A stretch of DNA of 64,000 bases from Ruminococcus sp. (GTDB lineage Bacteria > Bacillota > Clostridia > Oscillospirales > Ruminococcaceae), in the NCBI GenBank assembly GCA_020861185.1, contig JAJBSV010000005.1, forward strand, positions 19,468 to 83,467. The letters are read 5' to 3'. The notes under the pieces were generated by a model. That model was given only the letters and a program-made list of their open reading frames with translations. It had not been told where the DNA came from and searched no databases. Of the stretch, positions 1-8,060 are shown piece by piece. The position numbers and the translations under genes are program-made. Every line of letters starts with the position of its first letter. Within the stretch, counting starts at the first letter, position 1.

Positions 1-1
1 C

Positions 2-349
2 TTCCAGAAAAACTGCGCAGGCTCGACCTTCTTCTTCATAAACGACATCGACGATGTTTATATGGACGAGGATGCTCTGAGACGCAGCTATGGAGACGAG
101 CTGGGCTCGGTATACTCAGAGTACGGCGGAATCCCAAACTTCACCCGGAAGTACACGATTTTCGCTCAGGTCTATGACGGTTGGGACGTATTCGACGAGA
201 TTATGAACACCGAAGTCCTCGACACCTATCAGCCGGCAAGCGACATCGTCATCGAAAGGGCATATATCACCACCTATGGCGAAGCCCCTGCCGAGGTTTA
301 CGGAATTCCCGTCAGCGAAACGGTTGACGAAGAAACCGACGCAGAATAA
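2..349 (+). CDS. Cyclophilin-type peptidyl-prolyl cis-trans isomerase, C-terminal part
   Basis: This is the 3' end of a gene that starts before the window. The frame is open from base 2, so the ATG at 62 used by the ORF track is internal. The visible 115 residues contain the cyclophilin core motifs GSTFFFI and, further on, YTIFAQVYDGWDVFDEI, which match the family pattern around the active-site strand and the F/V-x-G-x-V motif. Cyclophilins catalyse proline cis-trans isomerisation. The C-terminal tail is short and acidic (VDEETDAE). The next gene encodes a PrsA/SurA-like lipoprotein, so a role in folding exported proteins is plausible, but the N-terminus that would show a signal peptide is not in the window. 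Confidence 0.85.
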   Translation, partial: FQKNCAGSTFFFINDIDDVYMDEDALRRSYGDELGSVYSEYGGIPNFTRKYTIFAQVYDGWDVFDEIMNTEVLDTYQPASDIVIERAYITTYGEAPAEVYGIPVSETVDEETDAE

Positions 350-361
350 ATAAATTTAGTA

Positions 362-390
362 TGGACAAATCCGCGAAAATGTTGTATACT
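362..390 (+). promoter_or_regulatory. Sigma-A type promoter of the PrsA/SurA-like lipoprotein gene
   Basis: TGGACA (362-367), a 17-base spacer and TATACT (385-390). A small CGGCG-TTT-CGCCG hairpin follows in the leader, and the ATG is at 443. The promoter lies after the cyclophilin stop, so the lipoprotein gene can be transcribed on its own. Confidence 0.7.
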
Positions 391-442
391 ATATCAGTAT
401 GCGGCGTTTCGCCGAATCCCCATCTGAAAGGACATCTTTAAA

Positions 443-1597
443 ATGAACAAGTTGTTAAGAAAAGCACTCGTCTTTCTGACGATTTTTGCGGTCGTATTCT
501 CTTTGGCGGGATGCGGCGACACCTCTTGGATAGTCAAGGTTGACGACGTTACCGTCAACGCAGGCATGTATATCTACTATCAGGGTGCCGGCTATACTGC
601 GGCTGTTTATGAGCTCGCAGAAGAAGATTCGACCTACTATTATTACTATCTGTTCGGCTATTCCCTTCTCGATCAGACAATCGACGATCAGTCGGTTTCC
701 GATTACATGAGCGACTATGCCGTTGACATGTGCAAGCAGTATGTCGTCGTCCAGAAGCTCTTTGAGGAGCTCGGGCTTGAGCTTTCGGAAACCGAGCTTG
801 CAAACATCGAGACCTCCGTTGCAAACACATGGGAATCCTACAGTGAAACCTACGAGGCGGCGGGCATTTCCGAGGACACCATCAGAAAGGTAGCGGAAGC
901 TACGATGATGGAAGAGGACGTCTTCAACGCCTACTATGAAGTCGGCAGCTTGAACGGCACCACTGAGGACGACATCAAGGACTATCTTGAGGACAATTAC
1001 GCAAGAATCAAGTATATTACATTTGAGTTCTCCGAGAGTGCGGACGATGCTATCGACGAGGACTATAAGGCTGAAATGCTCGAGATAGCAAACTCCTACC
1101 TCGAAAGAGCCGAAGCCGGCGAGTCCATGGACGATTTGATTGCCGAATACGCAGAGATTCTTGCGGCGGCAGAGGCTGAAGAATCTGAAGAGGAAGAAGA
1201 TTCCGAAGATACCGACGAAGACACTGCCGAAGATACTGAAGAAGAAGCCGAAGAGGTTGAAGTAGAAGACGAAGAAGTCGATGAGTACGCCAACGAGTAC
1301 ATCATCTCAATCGAGGGCACTTCCCCGAGCGAGAAGTTTGTAAACTACGTCTTTACCGTCTGCAACGTCGGTGAGTACACCGTTATTCAGGACGACACCT
1401 GCTTCTATCTCGTCGAAAGACTCGACATCCTTGAGCGCGACGACCTCTATGAAGCTAACAGAGACTCTTATCTCGAAGCACTCTTCGATGACGCTTACAC
1501 CACTCTCATCAACGAGAAGCTTGCAACCTATGAGGTTGAAGTCAACGAGAACTCCATCAAACGTTACACCGCTGAGCGTGCACTTGGCATGGATTAA
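443..1597 (+). CDS. PrsA/SurA-like foldase lipoprotein with acidic insert
   Basis: A 384-residue exported lipoprotein. The N-terminus is a lipoprotein signal peptide with lipobox LAGC, so it should be anchored outside the cytoplasmic membrane. The helical region after it (about residues 30-190) resembles the N-terminal chaperone part of SurA/PrsA proteins. A parvulin-like core follows, starting near YARIKYITFEF. That core is interrupted by a highly acidic Glu/Asp-rich stretch at about residues 245-280 and ends near GEYTVIQDDTCFYLVERLD. The likely role is folding of secreted proteins, in keeping with the cyclophilin gene upstream. The acidic insert is low complexity and not part of the usual domain. 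The start is supported by GAAAGGA upstream of ATG. Whether isomerase activity is retained cannot be judged. Confidence 0.75.
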   Translation: MNKLLRKALVFLTIFAVVFSLAGCGDTSWIVKVDDVTVNAGMYIYYQGAGYTAAVYELAEEDSTYYYYYLFGYSLLDQTIDDQSVSDYMSDYAVDMCKQYVVVQKLFEELGLELSETELANIETSVANTWESYSETYEAAGISEDTIRKVAEATMMEEDVFNAYYEVGSLNGTTEDDIKDYLEDNYARIKYITFEFSESADDAIDEDYKAEMLEIANSYLERAEAGESMDDLIAEYAEILAAAEAEESEEEEDSEDTDEDTAEDTEEEAEEVEVEDEEVDEYANEYIISIEGTSPSEKFVNYVFTVCNVGEYTVIQDDTCFYLVERLDILERDDLYEANRDSYLEALFDDAYTTLINEKLATYEVEVNENSIKRYTAERALGMD

Positions 1598-1610
1598 ACC
1601 CAAATTAAAA

Positions 1611-1648
1611 ACAAAGGCGTTCACGGGAAACCGTGGGCGCTTTTTTTA
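1611..1648 (+). terminator. Rho-independent terminator after the lipoprotein gene
   Basis: Stem GCGTTCACGG / CCGTGGGCGC with two G-U pairs and a GAAA loop, followed by a run of seven T. It ends 50 bases after the lipoprotein stop codon. Confidence 0.85.
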
Positions 1649-1693
1649 ACATAAAGTTTTCAAAAAAATCTTGGATGTTTGCCCAATTTCCTC

Positions 1694-1722
1694 TTTACTA
1701 TTCGGGCAGATTGTGATAAAAT
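1694..1722 (+). promoter_or_regulatory. Candidate promoter of nifJ
   Basis: TTTACT (1694-1699), 17-base spacer, TAAAAT (1717-1722). The match is weaker than for other promoters here, but the position between the terminator and the PFOR ribosome binding site fits. A TTGTGA half-site overlaps the spacer and resembles half of a Rex redox operator; no second half is clear. Confidence 0.5.
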
Positions 1723-1810
1723 ATACTGCGTACAGTTATGGTTCACTCTATCATTTGCTTACACCGTAACACTTATTCAAAACTATCCTATCAATCAAGG
1801 AGGATTTTTA

Positions 1811-4800
1811 ATGGCAAGAAAAATGAAAACAATGGATGGCAACAACGCTGCCGCTTGGGCGTCATATCCGTTCACAGAAGTAGCCGCCATCTACCCCATC
1901 ACCCCTTCGTCGGTAATGGCAGAGGTAACCGACTCATGGTCGGCTAAGGGACAGACCAACCTTTTCGGAACTCCCGTAAGAGTTGCCGAAATGCAATCCG
2001 AGGCAGGTGCCGCAGGTACGGTTCACGGCTCTTTGACAGCCGGTGCTCTTACCACCACCTACACTGCATCTCAGGGTCTTCTTCTGATGATTCCGAATAT
2101 GTACAAGATTGCCGGTGAGCTTCTTCCCTGCGTTATCCATGTTTCGGCAAGATGCGTTGCATCTCATGCACTTAACATCTTCGGCGACCACTCAGACATC
2201 TATGCCTGCCGTCAGACCGGATTTGCTATGCTCTGCTCCACCAACCCTCAGGAGGTTATGGACCTTGGAACAGTCGCACACTTAGCCACCATCAAGTCAA
2301 GAGTACCTTTCCTTCACTTCTTCGACGGCTTCAGAACCTCTCACGAGATTCAGAAGATTGAAACCTGGGACAAGGCTGACGTTGCCGAAATGGTAGACTG
2401 GGACGCTCTCGAGGAATTCAGAAGCCGTTCCATCAACCCTGAGCACCCGGTACTCAGAGGCTCCGCTCAGAACCCCGACATCTTCTTCCAGGCAAGAGAA
2501 GCCTGCAACCCCTGCTATGATGCTGTTCCCGGCGTTGTAGAGGAGTATATGGACAAGGTCAACGCTAAGATTGGCACCAACTACAAGCTCTTCAACTACT
2601 ATGGCGCTCCCGATGCCGAAAAGGTTATCGTCGCTATGGGTTCCGTTTGCGACACTATCGAAGAGACTATCGACTACTTGAACGCTAAGGGCGAAAAGCT
2701 CGGTCTCGTCAAGGTAAGACTTTACAGACCGTTCGTTGCTGACAAGCTCGTTGAGGCTATTCCCGACACTGTCAAGATGATTTCCGTCCTCGACAGAACC
2801 AAGGAGCCCGGATCTTTGGGAGAGCCTCTTTATCTCGATGTTGTTGCGGCTCTTAAGAATTCGAAGTTTGCTGACGTTCCCGTTGCGGGCGGCAGATATG
2901 GTCTCGGCTCGAAGGATACAACTCCTGACCAGATCAAGGCTGTTTATGACAACTGTGTTGGCTCTGCTGATTACAAGCCCACCTTCACAATCGGCATCGA
3001 CGACGATGTTACTCATCTTTCGCTCAAGTCTCAGGGCAAACTTGATTCCGCACCTGCCGGAACAATCTCCTGCAAGTTCTGGGGTCTCGGTTCCGATGGT
3101 ACCGTTGGCGCTAACAAGAACTCCATCAAGATTATCGGCGACCACACCGACAAGTATGCTCAGGCTTACTTCTCCTATGACTCCAAGAAGTCGGGCGGTG
3201 TTACCGTTTCTCACCTTCGCTTCGGCGATACTCCGATAAAGTCCACTTACCTTATCAATCAGGCTGACTTTGTCGCTTGCCATAACGAATCCTATATCAA
3301 TAAGTACGATATAGTTCAGGACGTAAAGCCCGGTGGAACCTTCCTTCTCAACTGCCAGTGGACAGTCGATGAGTTAGACGAAAAACTTCCCGGACAGGTC
3401 AAGAGATATATCGCTGACAACAATATCAAGTTCTACATCATCAACGGTATCGAAATCGGCAAGAAGATTGGTTTGGGCTCGAGAATCAACACTGTTTTGC
3501 AGTCCGCATTCTTCAAGCTTGCCAACATCATTCCGATTGAACAGGCTATCCAGTATATGAAGGATGCCGCTACCGCTTCTTACTCCAAGAAGGGCGAAGC
3601 TATCGTCAAGATGAACCATGACGCTATCGACGCCGGCTGTGAGCAGGTTGTCGAAGTAAGCGTTCCCGACTCGTGGAAATCCTGCGCTGACACCGAAATC
3701 GGCATGCCCAAGGCTACCGGCGAGAACGAGACTCTTGTCAACTTCGTTAATGACATCCTCATTCCTTGCAACGCTCAGCAGGGCGACAAGCTCCCCGTTT
3801 CCACATTCGTAAAGAATGCCGACGGCACCTTCCCGCAGGGCTCTGCCGCTTACGAGAAGAGAGGAATCGCTATCGACGTTCCCGCTTGGAACTCCGACAA
3901 CTGCATTCAGTGCAACTTCTGCTCTTACGTCTGCCCGCACGCTGTTATCCGTCCTTCCATCATGGCCGAAGAAGAGCTTAACAATGCTCCTGAGGCTGCT
4001 AAGGCAAAGGCTAAGCCCGCAACCGGTATGCCCGGCTACTACTTCGTAATGACAATGTCTGCTCTCGACTGCACAGGCTGTGGCTCTTGCGTAAACGTAT
4101 GCCCCGGCAAGAAGGGCGAGAAGGCACTCTCGATGAAGTCGCTTGACAGTCAGCTCGGTGAGCAGGATGTCTTCGACTATGCAAGATCTCTCGATGATAA
4201 GCCCGAGGTTCACGCTAAGTTCAAGGATACCACCGTCAAGGGCTCGCAGTTCAAGCAGCCGATGCTCGAATTCTCCGGCGCTTGCGCAGGATGCGGCGAA
4301 ACTCCTTATGCTAAGCTCGTTACTCAGCTCTTCGGCGACAGAATGTATATCGCTAACGCTACAGGATGCTCCTCTATCTGGGGCGGCTCCGCACCTTCAA
4401 CTCCTTACACCACTAACAGAGACGGCAAGGGTCCCGCTTGGGCTAACTCCCTCTTCGAGGACAACGCTGAGTTCGGCTACGGTATGTATCTCGCACAGAA
4501 CACCATCCGTGAGAGAAACATCGCTAAGCTCAAGAAGATTTCCGAGACTCTTGAGTGTCCCGAGTGCAAGGCAGTAGTTGACGAGTACCTCGCAACTGTT
4601 GAGGACGGTCAGGCTAACAGCGTTGCTACCGACAAGCTCGTTGAGGTTCTCCCGAAGATTGGCACTCCTGAGGCTCTCGAAGTACTCAAGGAGAAGGACT
4701 TCCTCAGAAAGAAGTCAATGTGGATCTTCGGCGGCGACGGCTGGGCTTACGATATCGGCTTCGGCGGACTTGACCACGTCATCGCTCAGAACATCGACGT

Positions 4801-5359
4801 CAACATCTTCGTATTCGACACCGAGGTTTACTCCAACACCGGCGGACAGACTTCCAAGGCAACTCCTACTGGCGCAATCGCACAGTTTGCCGCCGCAGGT
4901 AAGGCTATCAAGAAGAAGGACCTCGCAGGCATCGCAATGACCTATGGCTACGTTTACGTTGCTCACGTTGCAATGGGTGCTGATTACAACCAGTGCATCA
5001 AGGCTATTGCAGAGGCTGAGAGCTACCACGGACCTTCAATCATCATCGGTTATGCTCCTTGTATCAACCACGGTATCAAGGGCGGTATGAGCATCGCTCA
5101 GACCGAGGAGAAGAAGGCTGTTGACGCAGGCTACTGGCACCTCTACAGACACGATCCGAGACTTGCCGCTGAGGGTAAGAATCCGTTCCACCTCGACTCC
5201 AAGGCTCCGACCGCTGAGTACAAGGACTTCCTCATGGGCGAAGTCAGATACAACTCCCTCGCTCGTTCGAATCCTGAGAGAGCCGAGAAGCTCTTCGACT
5301 CCGCTGTCGACAACGCTAAGAACAGGTACGATTACCTCGTTGAGCTGTCGAATCAGTGA
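1811..5359 (+). CDS. nifJ: Pyruvate:ferredoxin (flavodoxin) oxidoreductase
   Basis: Single-chain PFOR of 1182 residues, the usual size. It converts pyruvate and CoA to acetyl-CoA and CO2 while reducing ferredoxin, and is the central enzyme of anaerobic pyruvate catabolism. Domain order is canonical: an N-terminal pyruvate-binding region (AAWASYPFTEVAAIYPITPSS), a middle domain, two [4Fe-4S] motifs near residues 700 (CIQCNFCSYVCPHAV) and 755 (CTGCGSCVNVCPG), and the thiamine diphosphate domain near residue 975 (GGDGWAYDIGFGGLDH, then SNTGGQ). The ORF track starts 44 codons too early. The real ATG at 1811 has AGGAGG seven bases upstream and begins MARKMKTMDGN. The gene stands alone between two terminators. 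Confidence 0.97.
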   Translation: MARKMKTMDGNNAAAWASYPFTEVAAIYPITPSSVMAEVTDSWSAKGQTNLFGTPVRVAEMQSEAGAAGTVHGSLTAGALTTTYTASQGLLLMIPNMYKIAGELLPCVIHVSARCVASHALNIFGDHSDIYACRQTGFAMLCSTNPQEVMDLGTVAHLATIKSRVPFLHFFDGFRTSHEIQKIETWDKADVAEMVDWDALEEFRSRSINPEHPVLRGSAQNPDIFFQAREACNPCYDAVPGVVEEYMDKVNAKIGTNYKLFNYYGAPDAEKVIVAMGSVCDTIEETIDYLNAKGEKLGLVKVRLYRPFVADKLVEAIPDTVKMISVLDRTKEPGSLGEPLYLDVVAALKNSKFADVPVAGGRYGLGSKDTTPDQIKAVYDNCVGSADYKPTFTIGIDDDVTHLSLKSQGKLDSAPAGTISCKFWGLGSDGTVGANKNSIKIIGDHTDKYAQAYFSYDSKKSGGVTVSHLRFGDTPIKSTYLINQADFVACHNESYINKYDIVQDVKPGGTFLLNCQWTVDELDEKLPGQVKRYIADNNIKFYIINGIEIGKKIGLGSRINTVLQSAFFKLANIIPIEQAIQYMKDAATASYSKKGEAIVKMNHDAIDAGCEQVVEVSVPDSWKSCADTEIGMPKATGENETLVNFVNDILIPCNAQQGDKLPVSTFVKNADGTFPQGSAAYEKRGIAIDVPAWNSDNCIQCNFCSYVCPHAVIRPSIMAEEELNNAPEAAKAKAKPATGMPGYYFVMTMSALDCTGCGSCVNVCPGKKGEKALSMKSLDSQLGEQDVFDYARSLDDKPEVHAKFKDTTVKGSQFKQPMLEFSGACAGCGETPYAKLVTQLFGDRMYIANATGCSSIWGGSAPSTPYTTNRDGKGPAWANSLFEDNAEFGYGMYLAQNTIRERNIAKLKKISETLECPECKAVVDEYLATVEDGQANSVATDKLVEVLPKIGTPEALEVLKEKDFLRKKSMWIFGGDGWAYDIGFGGLDHVIAQNIDVNIFVFDTEVYSNTGGQTSKATPTGAIAQFAAAGKAIKKKDLAGIAMTYGYVYVAHVAMGADYNQCIKAIAEAESYHGPSIIIGYAPCINHGIKGGMSIAQTEEKKAVDAGYWHLYRHDPRLAAEGKNPFHLDSKAPTAEYKDFLMGEVRYNSLARSNPERAEKLFDSAVDNAKNRYDYLVELSNQ

Positions 5360-5381
5360 TAGGCTGAAATCCAAATATAAT

Positions 5382-5414
5382 AAAATCCCCCGAGGTAATT
5401 CTCGGGGGATTTTT
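5382..5414 (+). terminator. Rho-independent terminator after nifJ
   Basis: AAAATCCCCCGAG, loop GTAATT, CTCGGGGGATTTTT: a 13-bp perfect stem with a T tail, starting 22 bases after the nifJ stop. Confidence 0.95.
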
Positions 5415-5422
5415 AATTCAGA

Positions 5423-5451
5423 TTGACAATTTGTTCGACATATGATATAAT
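5423..5451 (+). promoter_or_regulatory. Promoter of toxin mRNA, locus 1
   Basis: Consensus sigma-A promoter TTGACA (5423-5428), 17-base spacer, TATAAT (5446-5451). Transcription should begin near 5458 with GACATGAGGAG, the same bases that begin the antisense RNA. Confidence 0.85.
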
Positions 5452-5509
5452 GTTCATGACATGAGGAGTGACGGTAAACCTCTTATCTTAACGGTTAGGA
5501 GGTGATAAC

Positions 5510-5628
5510 GTGTCGATTTTAGAAGTCATTGCACTGCTGAATCTGCTCGCCTCAAGTCAATGGCACAGTGACTTGTGTTATCATTCGGAGTAATTGGAGT
5601 TTTCCAAAACAACAATAAAAAGAAATAA
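5510..5628 (+). pseudogene. Small hydrophobic type I toxin-like peptide, apparently frameshifted
   Basis: A GTG at 5510 follows a strong ribosome binding site (TTAGGAGGTGATAAC). It opens a 27-residue frame, VSILEVIALLNLLASS..., that ends at 5593 in a tail (HSDLCYHSE) unlike small membrane toxins. Reading frame 1 just downstream (from 5572) gives LVLSFGVIGVFQNNNKKK and stops at 5626-5628. That sequence is exactly the hydrophobic-then-polybasic end expected for TxpA/BsrG/Fst-like peptides. One base lost near 5570 would join the two parts into a single peptide of about 38 residues. I read this as a type I toxin gene inactivated by a frameshift. A sequencing error or deliberate frameshifting cannot be excluded. 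Confidence 0.6.
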
Positions 5629-5720
5629 CCGCAACCTAATGTGACGGTTTACGGTCAATCTTCAAGTACTTTTTGTTTAGAGGTTGCACCTAAACTGCTG
5701 ACACAGTTTCGTCTCCTCAT
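5617..5720 (-). ncRNA. Antisense antitoxin RNA candidate, locus 1
   Basis: A consensus promoter on the minus strand (5727-5755) should start an RNA near 5720 that runs back towards the peptide gene. The RNA would begin GACATGAGGAG and end at a hairpin AACCG...CGGTT followed by ATTTCTTTTT, giving about 105 nt complementary to the 3' untranslated region of the peptide mRNA. This is the usual arrangement and size of an antitoxin RNA in convergent type I systems. There is no expression evidence; the ends are inferred from promoter and hairpin. Confidence 0.6.
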
Positions 5721-5726
5721 GTCATT

Positions 5727-5755
5727 ATTATACGCTATCCTTTCCTCTTTGTCAA
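5727..5755 (-). promoter_or_regulatory. Promoter of antisense RNA, locus 1
   Basis: On the minus strand: TTGACA (5755-5750), 17-base spacer, TATAAT (5732-5727). The -35 box lies in the loop and right arm of the toxin mRNA terminator hairpin. Confidence 0.85.
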
Positions 5756-5767
5756 GAGGAAATTTTT
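5741..5767 (+). terminator. Terminator of toxin mRNA, locus 1, overlapping the antisense -35 box
   Basis: TTTCCTCTT, loop TGTC, AAGAGGAAA, then TTTTT: a 9-bp perfect stem with a T run. Read on the other strand, the loop and right arm supply the TTGACA of the antisense promoter. Confidence 0.8.
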
Positions 5768-5791
5768 ATATCTATGTTATATATAGCTTCG

Positions 5792-5819
5792 CCCCGAGAT
5801 GGATTGGTCTCGGGGCGAT
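5792..5819. terminator. Hairpin between toxin locus 1 and the surface protein gene
   Basis: CGCCCCGAGA / TCTCGGGGCG, a 10-bp perfect stem with an 8-base loop, 27 bases past the stop of the minus-strand surface protein gene. The flanks are T/A-rich on both sides but have no clean U run. It probably serves as its terminator. Confidence 0.5.
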
Positions 5820-5846
5820 TATTCTTTCAAGAATTTTCTTTAAGAA

Positions 5847-7772
5847 TTACTTTCTCTTGGAAGCTACGACCGCGAAGCCTGCGATTGCCATAGGAACGAG
5901 TGCGAGGACAACACCGGTAGTCGGGTTGGTCTCGGTTACTTCCTCAGCATCGTTGTCATCAACGTCGAGCTCATCGTCTTCGGTCTCGGTGTTGGTGTCC
6001 TCAACGGGCTCATCAACATCGACGGTCTCGGTTACGACTGTTCCGACAGGAACGAGAACCTTAACACTGGTGATGTTGTAGGATGCGGAAGAGTTAGAGA
6101 TAAGGCTGTAAGAAGAGCTACCTTCGATGCCGGCTGCTTCCATAGCCGCATAAACAGTTGCACCGTCATAAACTACGGTGAGTCCATCGTCGCTTATGAA
6201 AGCTACAACATCCTCATCCTCAGCGGTTGTGCCGTTGGTTCCGAGCTGAACGTTGGAACTTGCGGAAATGATGAACTTATCCCAAACCTGACCGTCAACA
6301 TAGGAAAGAATGGTCTCGGTATCTCTCTCGATCACGAGGCGAGCACCTTCGGTGTTAAGAGCAGAAGCGAAGCTCGAATCACCGAGAGTGTAGGAATTCC
6401 AGTTGCCTGAAGCAGCGTTCAAATCATTAGAGAACGCCTCTACATACTCAACGCCGTCAATGGTAATAACTTCGGACTCAGTCTCGCTACCTACATATTC
6501 ACCGCAAACAGTGCAATATCCGTTAGCATCAACTTCGTGAGGATAGTTCAAAAGGTAAACTTTGCCGTTCATTTTGAGAAGCAGACCGTGATACTCTTCA
6601 TTGACGTAGATGATCCCGGCACTAGAGATGCCGGTAGAAGAGGAAGAAGAATCAACTTCTGTGAATGCTACAGACTTAACAGTCACTGCACTTGCAGGCA
6701 TTGTAAATGTCGCAGTATTTGTGCCGGATACAGATGCTGTAATTGAATTGCCATCTGCATCCTCAACAACTAAGCTAGAAAGTTTATAGCTTGAAGAAGG
6801 AAGAGTAACGGTCAAGGTAACGGTATCGCCCTCATAGTATGAACTTGCACCAGATGAAACCGTAGTAGTTGTATCGGTAGTAACGCCTTCCAAATCAGTT
6901 GCTGTAACTGTGGCGCCTGAAGTATCGGTGCTTACTTCGTTCGGAAGAACAACTGTGAACTTCATAGTAACAGTTGCACCGGTTTCCTGAAGTGCGGCAA
7001 GAACAGTAGAATCTACTGCAACAATAACTGTAGAGCCTGAAGTAAGGCTAGCAAATGTATAATCGGTAGAACCGATAGTAATAGTCACGTTCTCAAGGGG
7101 AGCACTCGTAGTATCAACATTAATCAACAGCTGAGAACTACCTGCAACAAGGTAAGACGAAGCAGTTACTGCGGAAGCATCCCATGTTACGGTAACTTCA
7201 CTGGAGCCATCGGAAGTACCCGACTGCTCACCAAGCCACCAATCTCCGGACCAAGGGTCAACTGTCTGCTGAACAGCAAGAGCGAACTTGTATGAAACAT
7301 CAGTAGAGCTAGTGCTCGTCACAGTCTGAAGCAACTGAGCACTAGTAAAGGACGCATAACTACTGCCCCACCAATTCAAAGCAACACCATTATCAACGCT
7401 ATAACCAGCTGCTGTTACCGCCGTTGCGATATCAGCAAGAGAAATGATATAAGCACCGCTATTGTAGTGATAGCCAGTTACACTAAGACCATCTACACTC
7501 TGCCAAGTACTGCTGGAATCAATCGCATTAATTGCAGCAGGTCCATAGTAAGAGTAGTCACTATCAGTCAACTCAAAATTGACACAAAGATAAAGACTAT
7601 CGTCTGTAAAGTCCGCATTGCTAAGAATTGACAAAGTACCGGTAGAAGTCTGAGAACTAACAACCGTGTACTCAACACTGTCAATCGTAACAGTCTCAGC
7701 CGCTACAGCAAACACGCAAAGTGAGCTTATCGCGAGGACGAGAGCCGTCGCAACAGCTAAAATTTTCTTCAT
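5847..7772 (-). CDS. Sortase-anchored (NPTTG) cell-surface protein
   Basis: A 641-residue secreted protein. It starts with a signal peptide (MKKILAVATALVLAISS...AVAA) and ends with NPTTG, a hydrophobic helix and SKRK, which is a sortase cell-wall sorting signal. The body is rich in Ser, Thr, Val and Tyr, as in beta-sandwich surface proteins. One segment (EGDTVTLTVTLPSSSYKL ... TFTMPASAVTVK) resembles the divergent InlB B-repeat/Listeria-Bacteroides repeat. Another short segment holds a single CxxC (YCTVCGEYV). The ORF track uses a TTG; the ATG at 7772 has GGAGG eight bases upstream and begins MKKIL. It is monocistronic. Adhesion or polysaccharide binding is a guess from architecture and neighbours. 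Confidence 0.85.
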   Translation of the reverse strand: MKKILAVATALVLAISSLCVFAVAAETVTIDSVEYTVVSSQTSTGTLSILSNADFTDDSLYLCVNFELTDSDYSYYGPAAINAIDSSSTWQSVDGLSVTGYHYNSGAYIISLADIATAVTAAGYSVDNGVALNWWGSSYASFTSAQLLQTVTSTSSTDVSYKFALAVQQTVDPWSGDWWLGEQSGTSDGSSEVTVTWDASAVTASSYLVAGSSQLLINVDTTSAPLENVTITIGSTDYTFASLTSGSTVIVAVDSTVLAALQETGATVTMKFTVVLPNEVSTDTSGATVTATDLEGVTTDTTTTVSSGASSYYEGDTVTLTVTLPSSSYKLSSLVVEDADGNSITASVSGTNTATFTMPASAVTVKSVAFTEVDSSSSSTGISSAGIIYVNEEYHGLLLKMNGKVYLLNYPHEVDANGYCTVCGEYVGSETESEVITIDGVEYVEAFSNDLNAASGNWNSYTLGDSSFASALNTEGARLVIERDTETILSYVDGQVWDKFIISASSNVQLGTNGTTAEDEDVVAFISDDGLTVVYDGATVYAAMEAAGIEGSSSYSLISNSSASYNITSVKVLVPVGTVVTETVDVDEPVEDTNTETEDDELDVDDNDAEEVTETNPTTGVVLALVPMAIAGFAVVASKRK

Positions 7773-7956
7773 GTTTTTTTCCTCCAAATATCAATATTAT
7801 TGGGCGCACCAAGCCTAATCGGCGGCACCCGACGGGTCATCCACTCCCGAAGGGTCAATTCCGAGCATTCTTCGGCATCATCCCATTTTGCCGCTCTCGT
7901 CGCAGAAAGGCTCCGATACCATCCCACGAAACCATAAAAAACGACTTAAGCTGTAC
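7773..7956 (-). promoter_or_regulatory. Long structured 5' leader of the surface protein mRNA
   Basis: About 184 nt separate the predicted transcription start from the ATG. The leader can form several GC-rich hairpins. GGGTGC...GCGCCC, with GCC-GATTA-GGC inside, sits shortly before the ribosome binding site. An upstream ACCCGTCGGGT could instead capture the GGGT. I do not recognise a riboswitch family. It may only be mRNA-stabilising structure. Confidence 0.3.
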
Positions 7957-7962
7957 ATACAT

Positions 7963-7991
7963 AGTATAACACATTCTCGAGTCAATGTCCA
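7963..7991 (-). promoter_or_regulatory. Promoter of the surface protein gene
   Basis: Minus strand TGGACA (7991-7986), 17-base spacer, TATACT (7968-7963). Confidence 0.7.
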
Positions 7992-8010
7992 ATAAAAATT
8001 TATCGGAATA

Positions 8011-8052
8011 TTGCACAAAATTATTATTGTGTTTTTGTGCAGGGTGCACAAA
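8011..8052. promoter_or_regulatory. TGTGCA palindrome cluster, operator candidate
   Basis: TTTGTGCA-GGG-TGCACAAA (8034-8052) is a perfect 8-bp-arm palindrome. A further TTGCACAAAA at 8011-8020 pairs as an inverted repeat with TTTTTGTGCA at 8032-8041. The cluster lies just upstream of the surface protein -35 box and just after the GH13 stop codon. Similar TGTGCAAA arms flank the start site of the binding-protein gene near 17.3 kb. It lacks a U run, so it is not a good terminator. Confidence 0.4.
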
Positions 8053-8060
8053 GGCTCGAA

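Noticed and set aside
1711-1728. Rex redox operator at nifJ
   Set aside because: Only one TTGTGA half-site is present; the inverted partner is missing, so I mention it only within the promoter entry.
2297-3283. 328-residue minus-strand ORF inside nifJ
   Set aside because: Shadow of a highly conserved gene; codon pattern explains the open frame.
7855-8049. 64-residue minus-strand ORF in the surface protein leader
   Set aside because: It spans the promoter and has no ribosome binding site; composition is not protein-like.
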